From Lactarius indigo (Eukaryota > Basidiomycota > Agaricomycetes > Russulales > Russulaceae), in contig JAFKAC010000043.1 of assembly GCA_025766275.1 (NCBI GenBank), forward strand, positions 248,001 to 312,000: 64,000 nucleotides of DNA, in the 5' to 3' direction. Shown piece by piece: positions 44,154 to 53,788 of the stretch. The notes beneath the pieces were generated by a model that was given only the letters and a program-made list of their open reading frames with translations, was not told where the DNA came from and ran no database searches. A program made the translations under genes and the position numbers. Position 1 is the first letter of the stretch. Each line of letters starts with the position of its first letter.

Positions 44154-46943
44154 TTAAACGATATCATACATGAAATGTGGAGGATGTGGTGAATGATCTC
44201 CCGTACGCTCAGCTCGCAAAGCAGGTGCCGCAACTGCTACGTCCGAGTCAGCATTTGATGGCAGTAATGGGGATTGTGATGGAGATTCTGGGGTCATGAT
44301 ATTCGTATGAATTGCGCGATTTACTGAACGGGAATCAAGAGCGTCCTCTTCCTTGCACGACCCGGGCTGACCGCTGCCATCGCCCCTGGCAGCAGCACAT
44401 AGATAAGGTACAGAGGCTGGCCCCATCGCAGCGCTGGGCATTGTAGGGACTATTGCCGAGCGATGACATTCTGTGAAAGACGGCGAGGGGTCGGGTCGAG
44501 TCATAGATGAGTGTGAAGGCGGGGACAAACCTGTAGAAAGTGTATTTTCGAGAATTATATGAGAAGCTGAAGAAGGGTGGTTTGGTGGATCGGAAGGCGC
44601 CATGAGGTCTGCGTTATGCTGGAGGGTGATGGCAGCAGGTGGTGAGGTAGAGGAAAGAAGAGGGGCGGATGTCGAGGTTGCGGAAGTAGGGTGGAGTATT
44701 GTTCGACCAGAGGTGACAAACGCATCAGCGGTCGCTGGATCTGGTGAGGTGATAGAAAATGAGACGACTTCAGTGGTCGTTTGATGAGCGGTCTGGGGGT
44801 GGCAGTTGTCAAGCGGTATATCCGTGAGGCTTTCGAGGACTTGAGGTGGGGCAGGTGCGGACAAGGAAGGCACATCGGAACTGGTAAGGGGATCAGGGAG
44901 AGGCGCATCGTTATCGTGCAGGACAGAGTGAGCTGCGGTTGTGGAGGAAGGGTCGTGAATATGGCTGACGAAGTCGCACTGTGGATACGAGCTTGGGTCG
45001 AACAGAACGTCATCATAATCATCGGTGGAGGCGGAAAATTGCGTTGGGGCAGCATCGGTACCTTCATGAAGAGTGATGTATACCTTCCGAATCGGTCTGA
45101 GGATCCATGTCGCCATCCTCCGATCGCCATCATTTTGCGCGTTGAGAACGATTTGATTCCAGAGTGCACAGAACTCGTGCCGCAGATTGGGTGACGTATC
45201 TCGCACATCGAATTCCGAAGCTTTCTCTAAAATTTGCGAGAACCAAGGAGCTGGCCAGGACGGTTTCCCGAACTGGCTAAATTGGTGGCGAGTGATGCAA
45301 ATTAAGCTTGTAAGTGACAGGTTGCCGTCTGTGGTGTAGCGTCTGAGGTCAGCTTCTGAGATTCCCAGTCTATTGGGTGCAGAAATAAGCCAAGAATTGT
45401 CGCGGCGTTGCGCTCCTGCAATAAGACAGGTGAACATGGCCTCTCCAAGTAATTGAGTTCGTTGGTCTCCACCACTGCGCCAACCTCTCATGACACGGAT
45501 AAATTCAGTAGTTTGGAGTCCGCTATGTTGATCTGAGGAAATGACCCTGTGGAGGACATGCCAGAATGCATAAGGAAATTGCAGCGGGTCAAGGGCTTTC
45601 GCGAAGCTGATGGCCCGGTGGTTTTTGACAGACCCGGGAAGCAAATCGGATGAGAGTGTGCGGTAAAAAAATCCTGTCAATGCATTGGAAAGCTTGTCTT
45701 TGGCATCTCCAGTGAGACTGGGCAGAGGATCTTTGACCACCTTTGAGCTGCGAATGCCGGGTAAGCCAGAGAAGAAGCGCTCCAGTTCTTTATCTTCGTC
45801 CAGACAGTCGAACGTCCACATGAAGGCACGAGTGTCGATGGCTGATGGAGATTTCAGAGCAGTTTCCTCGGCAGTTTTCTGCATGCCCTGCACGAGCAGT
45901 TTGCGATAACTTTCCTTCAAGCCCCGAAAGTGAGTGGTCCTATAATGAAAGTACACGGACCAAGTAAACCACCGAAAGACCCCATAGATGACATAAGGCA
46001 TCCCAGTAACAATGAGCCACACAGATGACGAAAGTGATGTATAGTATGGGCTGTCATGACGAATGATTGGCATGACTGTGATGCATCCGTACACAGCCGT
46101 ACAAATCCCGACCCATGACAACACCAGCTTGAAATTTGTGATATTGACGTTGTGAAGGAACACAACCAGGCCGGCGAAGAACAGGAACAGGGAAATGTGG
46201 AGGAGTGCGGGAAGTGTTTCGACCACCGACGGAAGGAGATACTTGTCGATACCTTCAGCAAAGAATGCACGGATCCGTGCTCGCTTGTGTGGACTGTAAC
46301 GTGTCTGAGTAACCTTGAGATATCTTCGTGCCCATTGCTGCACCAACGTCGCGAGCAGAGCACAGGTAAGACTGATCACCAAGCTCAAGAACCAAAGTGA
46401 GTTTACCCAAACCGCATAGTTAGGCGGAGAGAATGGGGGAGGGGAAGTGGGGAGGGAAGTCGAGATATTGGGGTTGACAGTAGTCTGGTAGATATTTGCG
46501 AGGTAGAAATTGGAGGTGTCCTGTGGGTTCGGTCGAATATCCTGAATGGAGACCGAGATCAAGGATGCGACAGCAGCAGAGAATAAACCGGTCTATGAGA
46601 TTTGGGTCAGTACGAAGCACGAGATTAAAAGACAGAGATGCACAAATATGAGGATCCCGTCTGCATCCGCTTTCCAGTTCTCGACCATCTTCTTGTCCTC
46701 TTCCATCGCCATTTCCATGTACATCGAGAATATAGGCCCGGAACCATCGACGAAATTAGATACACCATGTGATGCTTGATTCTGTGCCGACGGAGGTTGG
46801 TACCGGTGGTCACCTATTTGACGGCAGTGAGGTGAGAACCTTGGTGAGAATACGAGGATAGAGTCATGTGGGAGAACTAGAATGGTACCTTCACTAAATC
46901 CTGTGTTGGGTACATTGCTAGCCTCGTGAGGAACCCGGGACAT
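44154..46943 (-). CDS. DUF6535 membrane protein, array gene 5
   Basis: Exons 46889-46943, 46644-46813 and 44154-46592, with GT-AG introns of 75 and 51 bp, code for about 887 aa. Start MSRVPHEASNVPNTGFSE. The 75-bp intron is a multiple of three and open, but alignment with gene 4 shows it is an intron. Exon 2 has DGSGPIFSMYMEMAMEEDKK and WKADADGILIF. Exon 3 has TGLFSAAVASL, QDIRPNPQDTSNFYLANIY, and spans YAVWVNSLWFLSLVISLTC, LLHISLFLFFAGLVVFL and LVLSWVGICTAVYGCIT. The helical middle includes DTRAFMWTFDCLDEDKELE. The Ser/Thr/Pro tail ends FMYDIV. N-terminal core resembles gene 1, while the middle resembles genes 3 and 4, a mosaic pattern. Confidence 0.9.
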
Positions 46944-48152
46944 TGCAGTGAAGACTGTAATGTGTGTCGATTGTTAGAGAGTACGATGCGGTGGAGTAGC
47001 CTAGTCTAGTAGAACAATCCGGCGATCGGCCAGAGTGGCCGCCCTTTGTGACATCGCACGTGACTTCGTGACCTCGGGTCTTCACTGTACGCTCTCACGA
47101 CTACCTGCCCTCCGTCATCGGGTCTCCAACACGCTCCTATATCTCGCCAGTACAAACGAAGAAGCTGCATGTGCTGCGCCGGTGACGAGAAGTGACTAAA
47201 GTAATGTGACTTCATGCCCTCAAAGAAGAATGCCTGCTTGGAGCACCTTGTCAATGCGTCTTCTAAAGCAAGACACCTGTACGGTCTCTGCCTCTCTTTC
47301 TTCCTCACCAACTGACGCCCGCTCTCCGATACAGAAGACCTCCCATCGCCGGCGACATTTCCGCTTTGATTAACTCGATTGCCGTGGCCCTGTCAGACTT
47401 GACCATCTTTGACTTTGTCCTGCTCTTCGAGTTCGACGCCGACCTCGATGGGTCACTGCACCCATCGTTTGCTCTCCTATGGATATTCCTAAGTGGTAGG
47501 CTTGACGACCTGCATGCCAGATAGCATATGCATGTAGACACCGAGGAAAACGGTACGTATCCGGGAGTCCGTCTCTCTTCGACGCACGGCCCTTCAACGA
47601 CAGCGCAAAAGTAAATACTGGTCTGGATGCTGCTTGGCTCGAGTGCAACGTGCATCTACTCTTCCTTACTGACCATGGATTCCAGAGCACCAATCAGGAC
47701 CCTACTACGTGCAAGTAGCCACTGCGCTGAAGGCATCTGCAACCCAATTCGAGTGCTGGGTCATGATCGTGAGCTCTCCCCCGCTCCTTTTCTTCCTGAC
47801 ATTAACCATACGTCGAGGTTATCATAAATAAGACGACCCCCGCTGGCTTGTTAATGGAAAAGCTCGCGCAGGTCGTCAGAATTTGCGCGCTGTGGAGTGC
47901 ATATTCGGTTTGACTCCGAGCTTCACCTTAACACTGTGCACTCCTTAATTCCTGCAGCCAAACTCGCCTTCCCCTCCGTCTGTTGCCCAACGCAGATGAC
48001 GCACAGAAACATAGGCACTCCACCTCACTGCAACGATACAGTATTGTGAATTCCGAAACCCGATCTGGACTATGTAAGCAATTGCGAACATAGATGGACA
48101 AGTCCTCGTAAGGCACTTCTCTACATCGACGTTCCCTTGTGAAGGGCAGGGC
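46944..48152. other. Upstream region of gene 5 with a full decayed companion module
   Basis: Part 47080-47960 (+) matches 33650-34620 (+), the DNA upstream of gene 3, over about 0.9 kb, with many substitutions and small gaps. No intact frame remains. The module ends near the copia-B insertion at 48153. Confidence 0.6.
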
Positions 48153-48157
48153 ATTGC
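48153..48157. repeat. Target duplication ATTGC of copia-B, left copy
   Basis: ATTGC before the left LTR is repeated at 62462-62466 directly after the right LTR, 14.3 kb away, which fixes the outer borders of the nested pair. Confidence 0.95.
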
Positions 48158-48775
48158 TGATGAACAGCACACATGAAGATGATACTCACAGTGACAAGAA
48201 GACTGTGGTGAGATATCAAGAGTGGCTGAAAGGCAGCAACAGGGATGAAGTCAAGCAGAGTGAAGCAGAGTTTGTCTGGCACACAGCAGTGAGAGAACTG
48301 ATAATGGTATTACAGGGAGGGAGACATACCTGGCACACAGCAGTGAGAGAACTGATGTGGACCAGGGCGTACAAGCAGTCTACTTATACTGTACAGAGCC
48401 GTGACACTAATACAAGGAAAGTAACTATAGGTCACAGAATACAAGGAGCGCATTTGTTCTACAACAGGACAAAGGAGTGTGCATATGGAGAACAAGGCGT
48501 ATAGAACAAGAAGAATCCAGACCGAGATGATATCATAATGACATCACAATAAAGATATATCTAAAGGAAGAACAAGGACGTAGTACAATGACAAGTCCAG
48601 AGTAGTCTACATGATGTCATAGTACATGATGTCATAGGTGACGCAATGATAAGTAATAGATTGTACAGATCAAAAAGTATCTAATCTACAAGTCCTGTAT
48701 ATCTAATCTATAGCAGTCCATGCTGCAAGTCCGGTCCATGTGAGCCACTAAGTGCGCAAGGGTCACTTATCAACA
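48158..48775 (-). repeat. 3' LTR of copia-B
   Basis: The 618-bp LTR (TGATGAACAG...TTATCAACA on the + strand) is followed by the complement of a purine tract (TCTCCCCGTG, 48776-48785). Confidence 0.94.
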
Positions 48776-48794
48776 TCTCCCCGTGATCTACAAT

Positions 48795-51700
48795 CTAAGT
48801 ACACACAAGTCCCATGTCATCGTTGTGCTTCTGTAGCAGGACATGCGGTAGTGACTTTGTGAAGCCGTCCGCAACCATATCCACAGTAGGAGTTCTAATG
48901 AGGGTGATGGTCCCCTTTTCGATGTACTCCCTAATGACATGATGCCGTATGGCAATGTGCTTAGACCGTCTCCCAGTGACAGGGTTTAAGGCCAAGTCAA
49001 TGGCACCCTTATTGTCACCATGAAGTGGGATGGGGTCGTCGACCTCGTACCCGAGTTCCGTGAGGAAGCTCTGATACCATGCAGCCTGGTTAGCCGCATC
49101 GGTCATGGCCATGTATTCCGCTTCCGTTGTGTTTTGGGCAACAGTCTTTTGCTTGCGCGAAGACCAGCTTATTGCACCGTTAGCTAGTAGGAACACATAA
49201 CCAGAGGTGGAATGGCGGTCATCAGTCTGATCAGCCAGACTGGAATCAGTGTAGCCGTGAAGGCCATCGCCATTGGCGCCATCGTAGACAATACGCATAT
49301 CCATAGTTCCCACTAGGTAGGACAGGACATACTGCGCAAGTCGCAGATGTTGTGGTGAGGGATTCGCTGCGTACTGCACCAAACGTGACACAGCGAAGGA
49401 GATATCTGGCCTAGTGCCAATCTGCACGTAAAGCAGACTCCCAATAAGAGATTGGTAGTGGGAAATATCTGAGGCAGTTGCCTGCGACGTATATTTAACC
49501 AGGTGCTCGTCAGCACCAGCGGGCAAGGGTGTGTTGTGTGGTGTGGCATCAGACATGCCAAAGCGTTCAAGGACATCCTTGATGTAGCCAGACTGGTCTA
49601 TTTTGATGCGTCTAAGGGAGCGGTCGCGCACAATGCGCATACCAAGATAAGATTCTATCTCCCCGAGATCTGTCATCTCATAGCGTTCAGACAAGTCTGA
49701 CTTCAAACGCTTAATTCCACTCAACGAGGGACCCAGTATAGTGATGTCGTCAACGTAGACAATAACGAAGAGTGGATCATACCCCTCCCGTTGAGGCATC
49801 ACATATATGCCAGCATCAGCAAACGTCCGCTTAAAGCCGAGTGCAGTGAGCACTCCATGGAATTGCAAGTTCCATGCGCGGGAGGCCTGTTTGAGACCAT
49901 AGATCGCCTTAACCAGGCGACACACCTTTGTCTCAGAGCCAGTGACAGTGAAACCTTGTGGCTGCTCCATGTATATCTCCTCGTCAAGCACGCCATTGAG
50001 AAAAGCAGACTTGACATCCATCTGATGGATGTGCCAGTCCTCCAGCGCGGCCAACGCCAGAAGTAAACGTAGCGACTCAAATCGTGCGACGGGAGAGAAG
50101 GTTTCATCAAAATCTACGCCAGGGATCTGCGTGAATCCCTTAGCCACCAAGCGAGCTCTGTAGCGGCCATCCGCTTTGAGCTTAAAGACCCATTTGGATT
50201 TTACTGCCTTTCGATTAGGCGGGAGATCCACTAACTCCCAAGTCCCATTCTTAGCTAGGGCGTCCATTTCATACTGACATGCCTTAGTCCACTCATCTGC
50301 AGCTGCAGACCGCATGGCCTCTGCATAAGTTGCAGGGTCTCGGCCCACAAAGGCAGCAGCCAGTAACTCCGCATACCCCAGACGCCTGCCACGCCATGCC
50401 GCATTGTCCGCATTGAAATAACGCGGATTAGGCACAGGGACACGAGCAGTGCGCCTTGGTGCATTGTCCATCTCGCGCAACAGCTGACTACGCTGTGCAC
50501 GATCCTCAAATCCCCCAGGCATTTCTGGTGAGGGAGGAGGGACATGGCGCATAATGCGCGTTGCACTAGGACGCGGCGGGGGTGAAGTGGGAGTGGTCTG
50601 CTCACGTTTAGGTGTGGTGGGCAGAGCTGGCAGAGCAGGTGGTGGTGTGGTAGGGCGTGGTTGGACTTGTGGGGGGTCTAAAAGGTTTTCTACATCCTCC
50701 TCCTCACTACTACTGGAGTGTGCAGGGGAGGGGGCTCGCATTGGTGGTAACGCCGGCGGGTGAGGCACGGCAGTCACTGTTGTGCTAGGCACGACTGGTG
50801 GTGAAGGTGTGGGGTGTGTCTCAACACCCTGTAGGGACGGGAAGCTACTCTCGTCGAATGTCACATCCCTGGACACTCGGACGGAGCGGGTTGAGCGGTC
50901 CCAGAGCTTATAGCCCTTAGATTCGGGCTCAAACCCAATAAGCGTGACCTCAATGGCCTTCGCATCTAATTTGCGACGCTTATCAGCGGGTATGTGCATG
51001 TACCCCTTGCATCCGAAGACGCGAAGATGTGAGACATCAGGCACTTTGCCAGAGTGCCAGAGCTCATAAGGAGTGCGCCACTTAAGCCCACGGACTGGAG
51101 AGCGATTATAGATGTGCACAGCTGCGCACACCGCATGCTCCCAGAAGCCTTTAGACATGCCAGCTGTGTGGAGCATGGACATTGCCTTATCCATAATGGT
51201 GCGGTTAAACCGCTCGGCTTTCCCGTTAGACTGTGGTGAACCCGGCATCGTGAGGTGATGCTCTATCCCTTTCTGTTTAAGAATGTCCTGCGTGACACTC
51301 GACATGTATTCGCCACCGCGGTCAGAGTGCAGAGCGCGCAACTTATGGCCAGACTGGGTTTCACCCCAGGCCAAATACATTTGCAGCGACTTAGCAAACT
51401 GATCCTTCGACTTAAGGAAGTGGACCACAGTGAACTTAGTGTGGTCATCTATGAAGGTGGCTGTGTAGGTCGAGCCTTGCAGGGACTGAGTTTGCATAGG
51501 ACCGGCGAGGTCACTGTGCACGATCTCAAATTGACGAGTTGTCCTTTTGTTGGAGGACGCAGAAAAGGGTTTGTGAGTGGATTTACCCATCTCGCACCCA
51601 CGGCAGACTGTGTGGGCCGTGGTAGAGCTATCTATGTCCATGCCAGTAGTGGCAGAGGGACCATGCGCCTTCAGCGCCGCAGAGGATATGTGTCCCATGC

Positions 51701-53117
51701 ATTGATGCCAGACATCAAGTGTGGCAGCACTTGATTTTGTGTGGGCATTGAGGCCGACGCTGGCTGCGTCCAACCAGTATAGGTTGTCCTCAAGGTAGCC
51801 TTTGGCCACACACTTTTGGTTGATAGATATTTTAAATGAGCCACTATCGAAGGCAATCTCAGCACCTTTTTGTGCCAGGGCGCGCGTCGACAAGAAGCGC
51901 GTCTTCACCTGTGGTAGGTGTAGCACATTACTGAGGGTGATAGAGATACCCTGGCTCGTAGTAAAGACAACAGACCCGACACCTACTTGGTCTATAGTGG
52001 ACTTATCACCCAGGCGTACAGTGCCTTTAGTTTGGGTGTAGTCCTTGAAGTCAGACCGATGTGGTGTAATGTGGTGTGTAGCACCACTGTCCATCATCCA
52101 ACGCACACGCGAGGCAGCATACAAGGCAACAGAGATTGATTCAGAGGCCCAATCTATGGCGGGTTCTACAACCTCTTTAATGGAGGCGGTGGTAGGTACT
52201 AAGATATGACTGTTTGCGGCCTTGTTGCCTGCCTTCTCCTTCTCCTTTGCGTCAGCCTCATCCTTTTTCTTCTTCCTGCAGTCAGGCTTGATGTGGCCCT
52301 TTTTGTTGCAATAGTGGCAAGTCAGACCAGAGTGGTCCTTCTTGCCCTTCTTGCCCGTCGACTTGACGGGGGCCACCTTGTTGAGGGAAGAGCCAGAGGG
52401 CCCAGCGCGGCGAGCTTCTTCCGACACTATGCGCGCAATTATTTCAGCGTGCTTGAGTGCGGAGGGAGCCCCACTGGCAAGGATGGTTGAGGCCAACACC
52501 TCATAAGAGGGCGGCAGCGCGTGGAGGAGAATGAGGCAGTATTGGACGTCAGAGACACCCATCTGCGCGTTGGAAAGGGCAACCCTTAGCTCATTGAGCT
52601 TGGCCAGCTGAGCGGCCATGGGTGCGGAGTCGTCGAGGCGGGCTTGCGTTAACTGGATCCACAAGTTAAAGATGGTGGTGCTGCCCGAAGCACCAGCATA
52701 TACGTCTCTCAGCTTGTCCCACTTCGCCTTGAAAGTGGCATAGACAATATTGTCCGCCACAAGGGAGTAGACATCTGGCTTTAAGTAAAGGCGGAGGTAC
52801 GCCTTGGAGCGACGCTGGACTGAGTCCCACTCATCGGTAGTGATGCCAGATGGGGGTGTGTCCAAGGTGAACACATCTTCAGCCTCATGTAGCGTGAGGA
52901 TAGCCTCAATGGTCCCAGACCATTCGTTCCAGCCAGTGCCGTCAAACTGAGTGAGATGGATGCCTGATGGCATGCCAAAGTTGGAACTGTGGGCCTGAGA
53001 GAGACGTGTGGAGGGTGTTGACCCAGAAGGAGGAGGGAGTGAGCCTCCTGCAGAGCCACCAGTGGGGCTGGGAGGAGCACCAGCACCGGCAGCAGGGGTA
53101 GATGAAGAACCAGACAT
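48795..53117 (-). CDS. gag-pol: Copia-B gag-pol polyprotein, intact
   Basis: A single 1440-aa frame with start ATG 53117 (MSGSSSTPAAG). Order: UBN2-type gag (TQFDGTGWNEWSGTIEAIL, about 55-75), CCHC knuckle CHYCNKKGHIKPDC (about 268-281) and protease MMDSGATHHIT (about 342). The pre-integrase zinc region (WHQCMGH ... CRGCEMGK) leads to an integrase core with D (IVHSDLAG, about 534), D (HSDRGGEY, about 600) and E (KAERFNRT, about 637). Reverse transcriptase has KWVFKLKADGRYRARLVAKG and VYVDDITILG (about 1121). RNase H has YTDSSLADQTDDRHSTSGY (about 1289). Gag and pol are in one frame, as in most copia elements. All catalytic motifs look intact. Expression is probably lost through gypsy-2 in the leader. 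Confidence 0.96.
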   Translation of the reverse strand: MSGSSSTPAAGAGAPPSPTGGSAGGSLPPPSGSTPSTRLSQAHSSNFGMPSGIHLTQFDGTGWNEWSGTIEAILTLHEAEDVFTLDTPPSGITTDEWDSVQRRSKAYLRLYLKPDVYSLVADNIVYATFKAKWDKLRDVYAGASGSTTIFNLWIQLTQARLDDSAPMAAQLAKLNELRVALSNAQMGVSDVQYCLILLHALPPSYEVLASTILASGAPSALKHAEIIARIVSEEARRAGPSGSSLNKVAPVKSTGKKGKKDHSGLTCHYCNKKGHIKPDCRKKKKDEADAKEKEKAGNKAANSHILVPTTASIKEVVEPAIDWASESISVALYAASRVRWMMDSGATHHITPHRSDFKDYTQTKGTVRLGDKSTIDQVGVGSVVFTTSQGISITLSNVLHLPQVKTRFLSTRALAQKGAEIAFDSGSFKISINQKCVAKGYLEDNLYWLDAASVGLNAHTKSSAATLDVWHQCMGHISSAALKAHGPSATTGMDIDSSTTAHTVCRGCEMGKSTHKPFSASSNKRTTRQFEIVHSDLAGPMQTQSLQGSTYTATFIDDHTKFTVVHFLKSKDQFAKSLQMYLAWGETQSGHKLRALHSDRGGEYMSSVTQDILKQKGIEHHLTMPGSPQSNGKAERFNRTIMDKAMSMLHTAGMSKGFWEHAVCAAVHIYNRSPVRGLKWRTPYELWHSGKVPDVSHLRVFGCKGYMHIPADKRRKLDAKAIEVTLIGFEPESKGYKLWDRSTRSVRVSRDVTFDESSFPSLQGVETHPTPSPPVVPSTTVTAVPHPPALPPMRAPSPAHSSSSEEEDVENLLDPPQVQPRPTTPPPALPALPTTPKREQTTPTSPPPRPSATRIMRHVPPPSPEMPGGFEDRAQRSQLLREMDNAPRRTARVPVPNPRYFNADNAAWRGRRLGYAELLAAAFVGRDPATYAEAMRSAAADEWTKACQYEMDALAKNGTWELVDLPPNRKAVKSKWVFKLKADGRYRARLVAKGFTQIPGVDFDETFSPVARFESLRLLLALAALEDWHIHQMDVKSAFLNGVLDEEIYMEQPQGFTVTGSETKVCRLVKAIYGLKQASRAWNLQFHGVLTALGFKRTFADAGIYVMPQREGYDPLFVIVYVDDITILGPSLSGIKRLKSDLSERYEMTDLGEIESYLGMRIVRDRSLRRIKIDQSGYIKDVLERFGMSDATPHNTPLPAGADEHLVKYTSQATASDISHYQSLIGSLLYVQIGTRPDISFAVSRLVQYAANPSPQHLRLAQYVLSYLVGTMDMRIVYDGANGDGLHGYTDSSLADQTDDRHSTSGYVFLLANGAISWSSRKQKTVAQNTTEAEYMAMTDAANQAAWYQSFLTELGYEVDDPIPLHGDNKGAIDLALNPVTGRRSKHIAIRHHVIREYIEKGTITLIRTPTVDMVADGFTKSLPHVLLQKHNDDMGLVCT

Positions 53118-53191
53118 TGGGATGATTTATCTGTCGCTGAGGAGCAGTCAGCGACAGTGCTTCATAGTTGCAAGACATAAAGATAGAGGGG
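53118..53191 (-). other. Copia-B leader, ATG-proximal part
   Basis: The 74 bp between the ATG of copia-B and the gypsy-2 target duplicate; the rest of the leader continues at 61146. Confidence 0.7.
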
Positions 53192-53196
53192 GTACC
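53192..53196. repeat. Target duplication GTACC of gypsy-2, left copy
   Basis: GTACC before the LTR is repeated at 61141-61145 after the other LTR. Confidence 0.95.
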
Positions 53197-53759
53197 TGTA
53201 ACGCCGTCACGGCGTTAGCTCGACTTGAGCTCGAAGGAGGCGATAACGACTTAGCGTGGACGTATGCTCAACACGACGACACGAAGGTCCGTGTGCTTGC
53301 CTTAGTGAATACGCGAAGGTACACCGGCAAGGCCTATGCCTATCTTGTTGGTCACAAACGAAGTTGGACACCGAATATAGATTGAGAGAGAGAGAGAGAG
53401 AGAAGATGACAAGTCGTAATGGAGACGCAAACAAGTGACGATTCAAGAAGACCAAGATGGCGTATCTTGGCCTTTGCAGGACGAGTTAAATACAATTCGA
53501 GCGGGCTTAGAAGCGCCGCTATGAGTCACAGTAAGTAAGCGTCCAACGTATCGCAGAAACAACGCGAACCCTAATACTACTAGTACCAGTACTAGTGGCG
53601 TCGGTCATCAGTCAGCTATCGTACCCTATCGCCTATCGCGCTACCGTATCACCGTAGGTAAGTCCGCAACTAATCTACCTTACCGCCGTAGTTGCAACCG
53701 GTACAGTAAGGGTCATCAAAGGTTATCGTTCCATAGCACAGAAAGTCCGAGACGTAACA
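53197..53759 (-). repeat. 3' LTR of gypsy-2
   Basis: 563 bp, + strand TGTAACGCC...ACGTAACA. Identical by eye to 60578-61140, including a (GA)n run at about 53383-53403. The complement of the purine tract AAAAGGGGGTGA follows at 53760-53771. Confidence 0.95.
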
Positions 53760-53788
53760 TCACCCCCTTTTCAGCGTGAGACCCTGAC

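Noticed and set aside
53383..53403. (GA)n run as a locus-specific microsatellite
   Set aside because: It is part of the gypsy-2 LTR and occurs identically at the other LTR.
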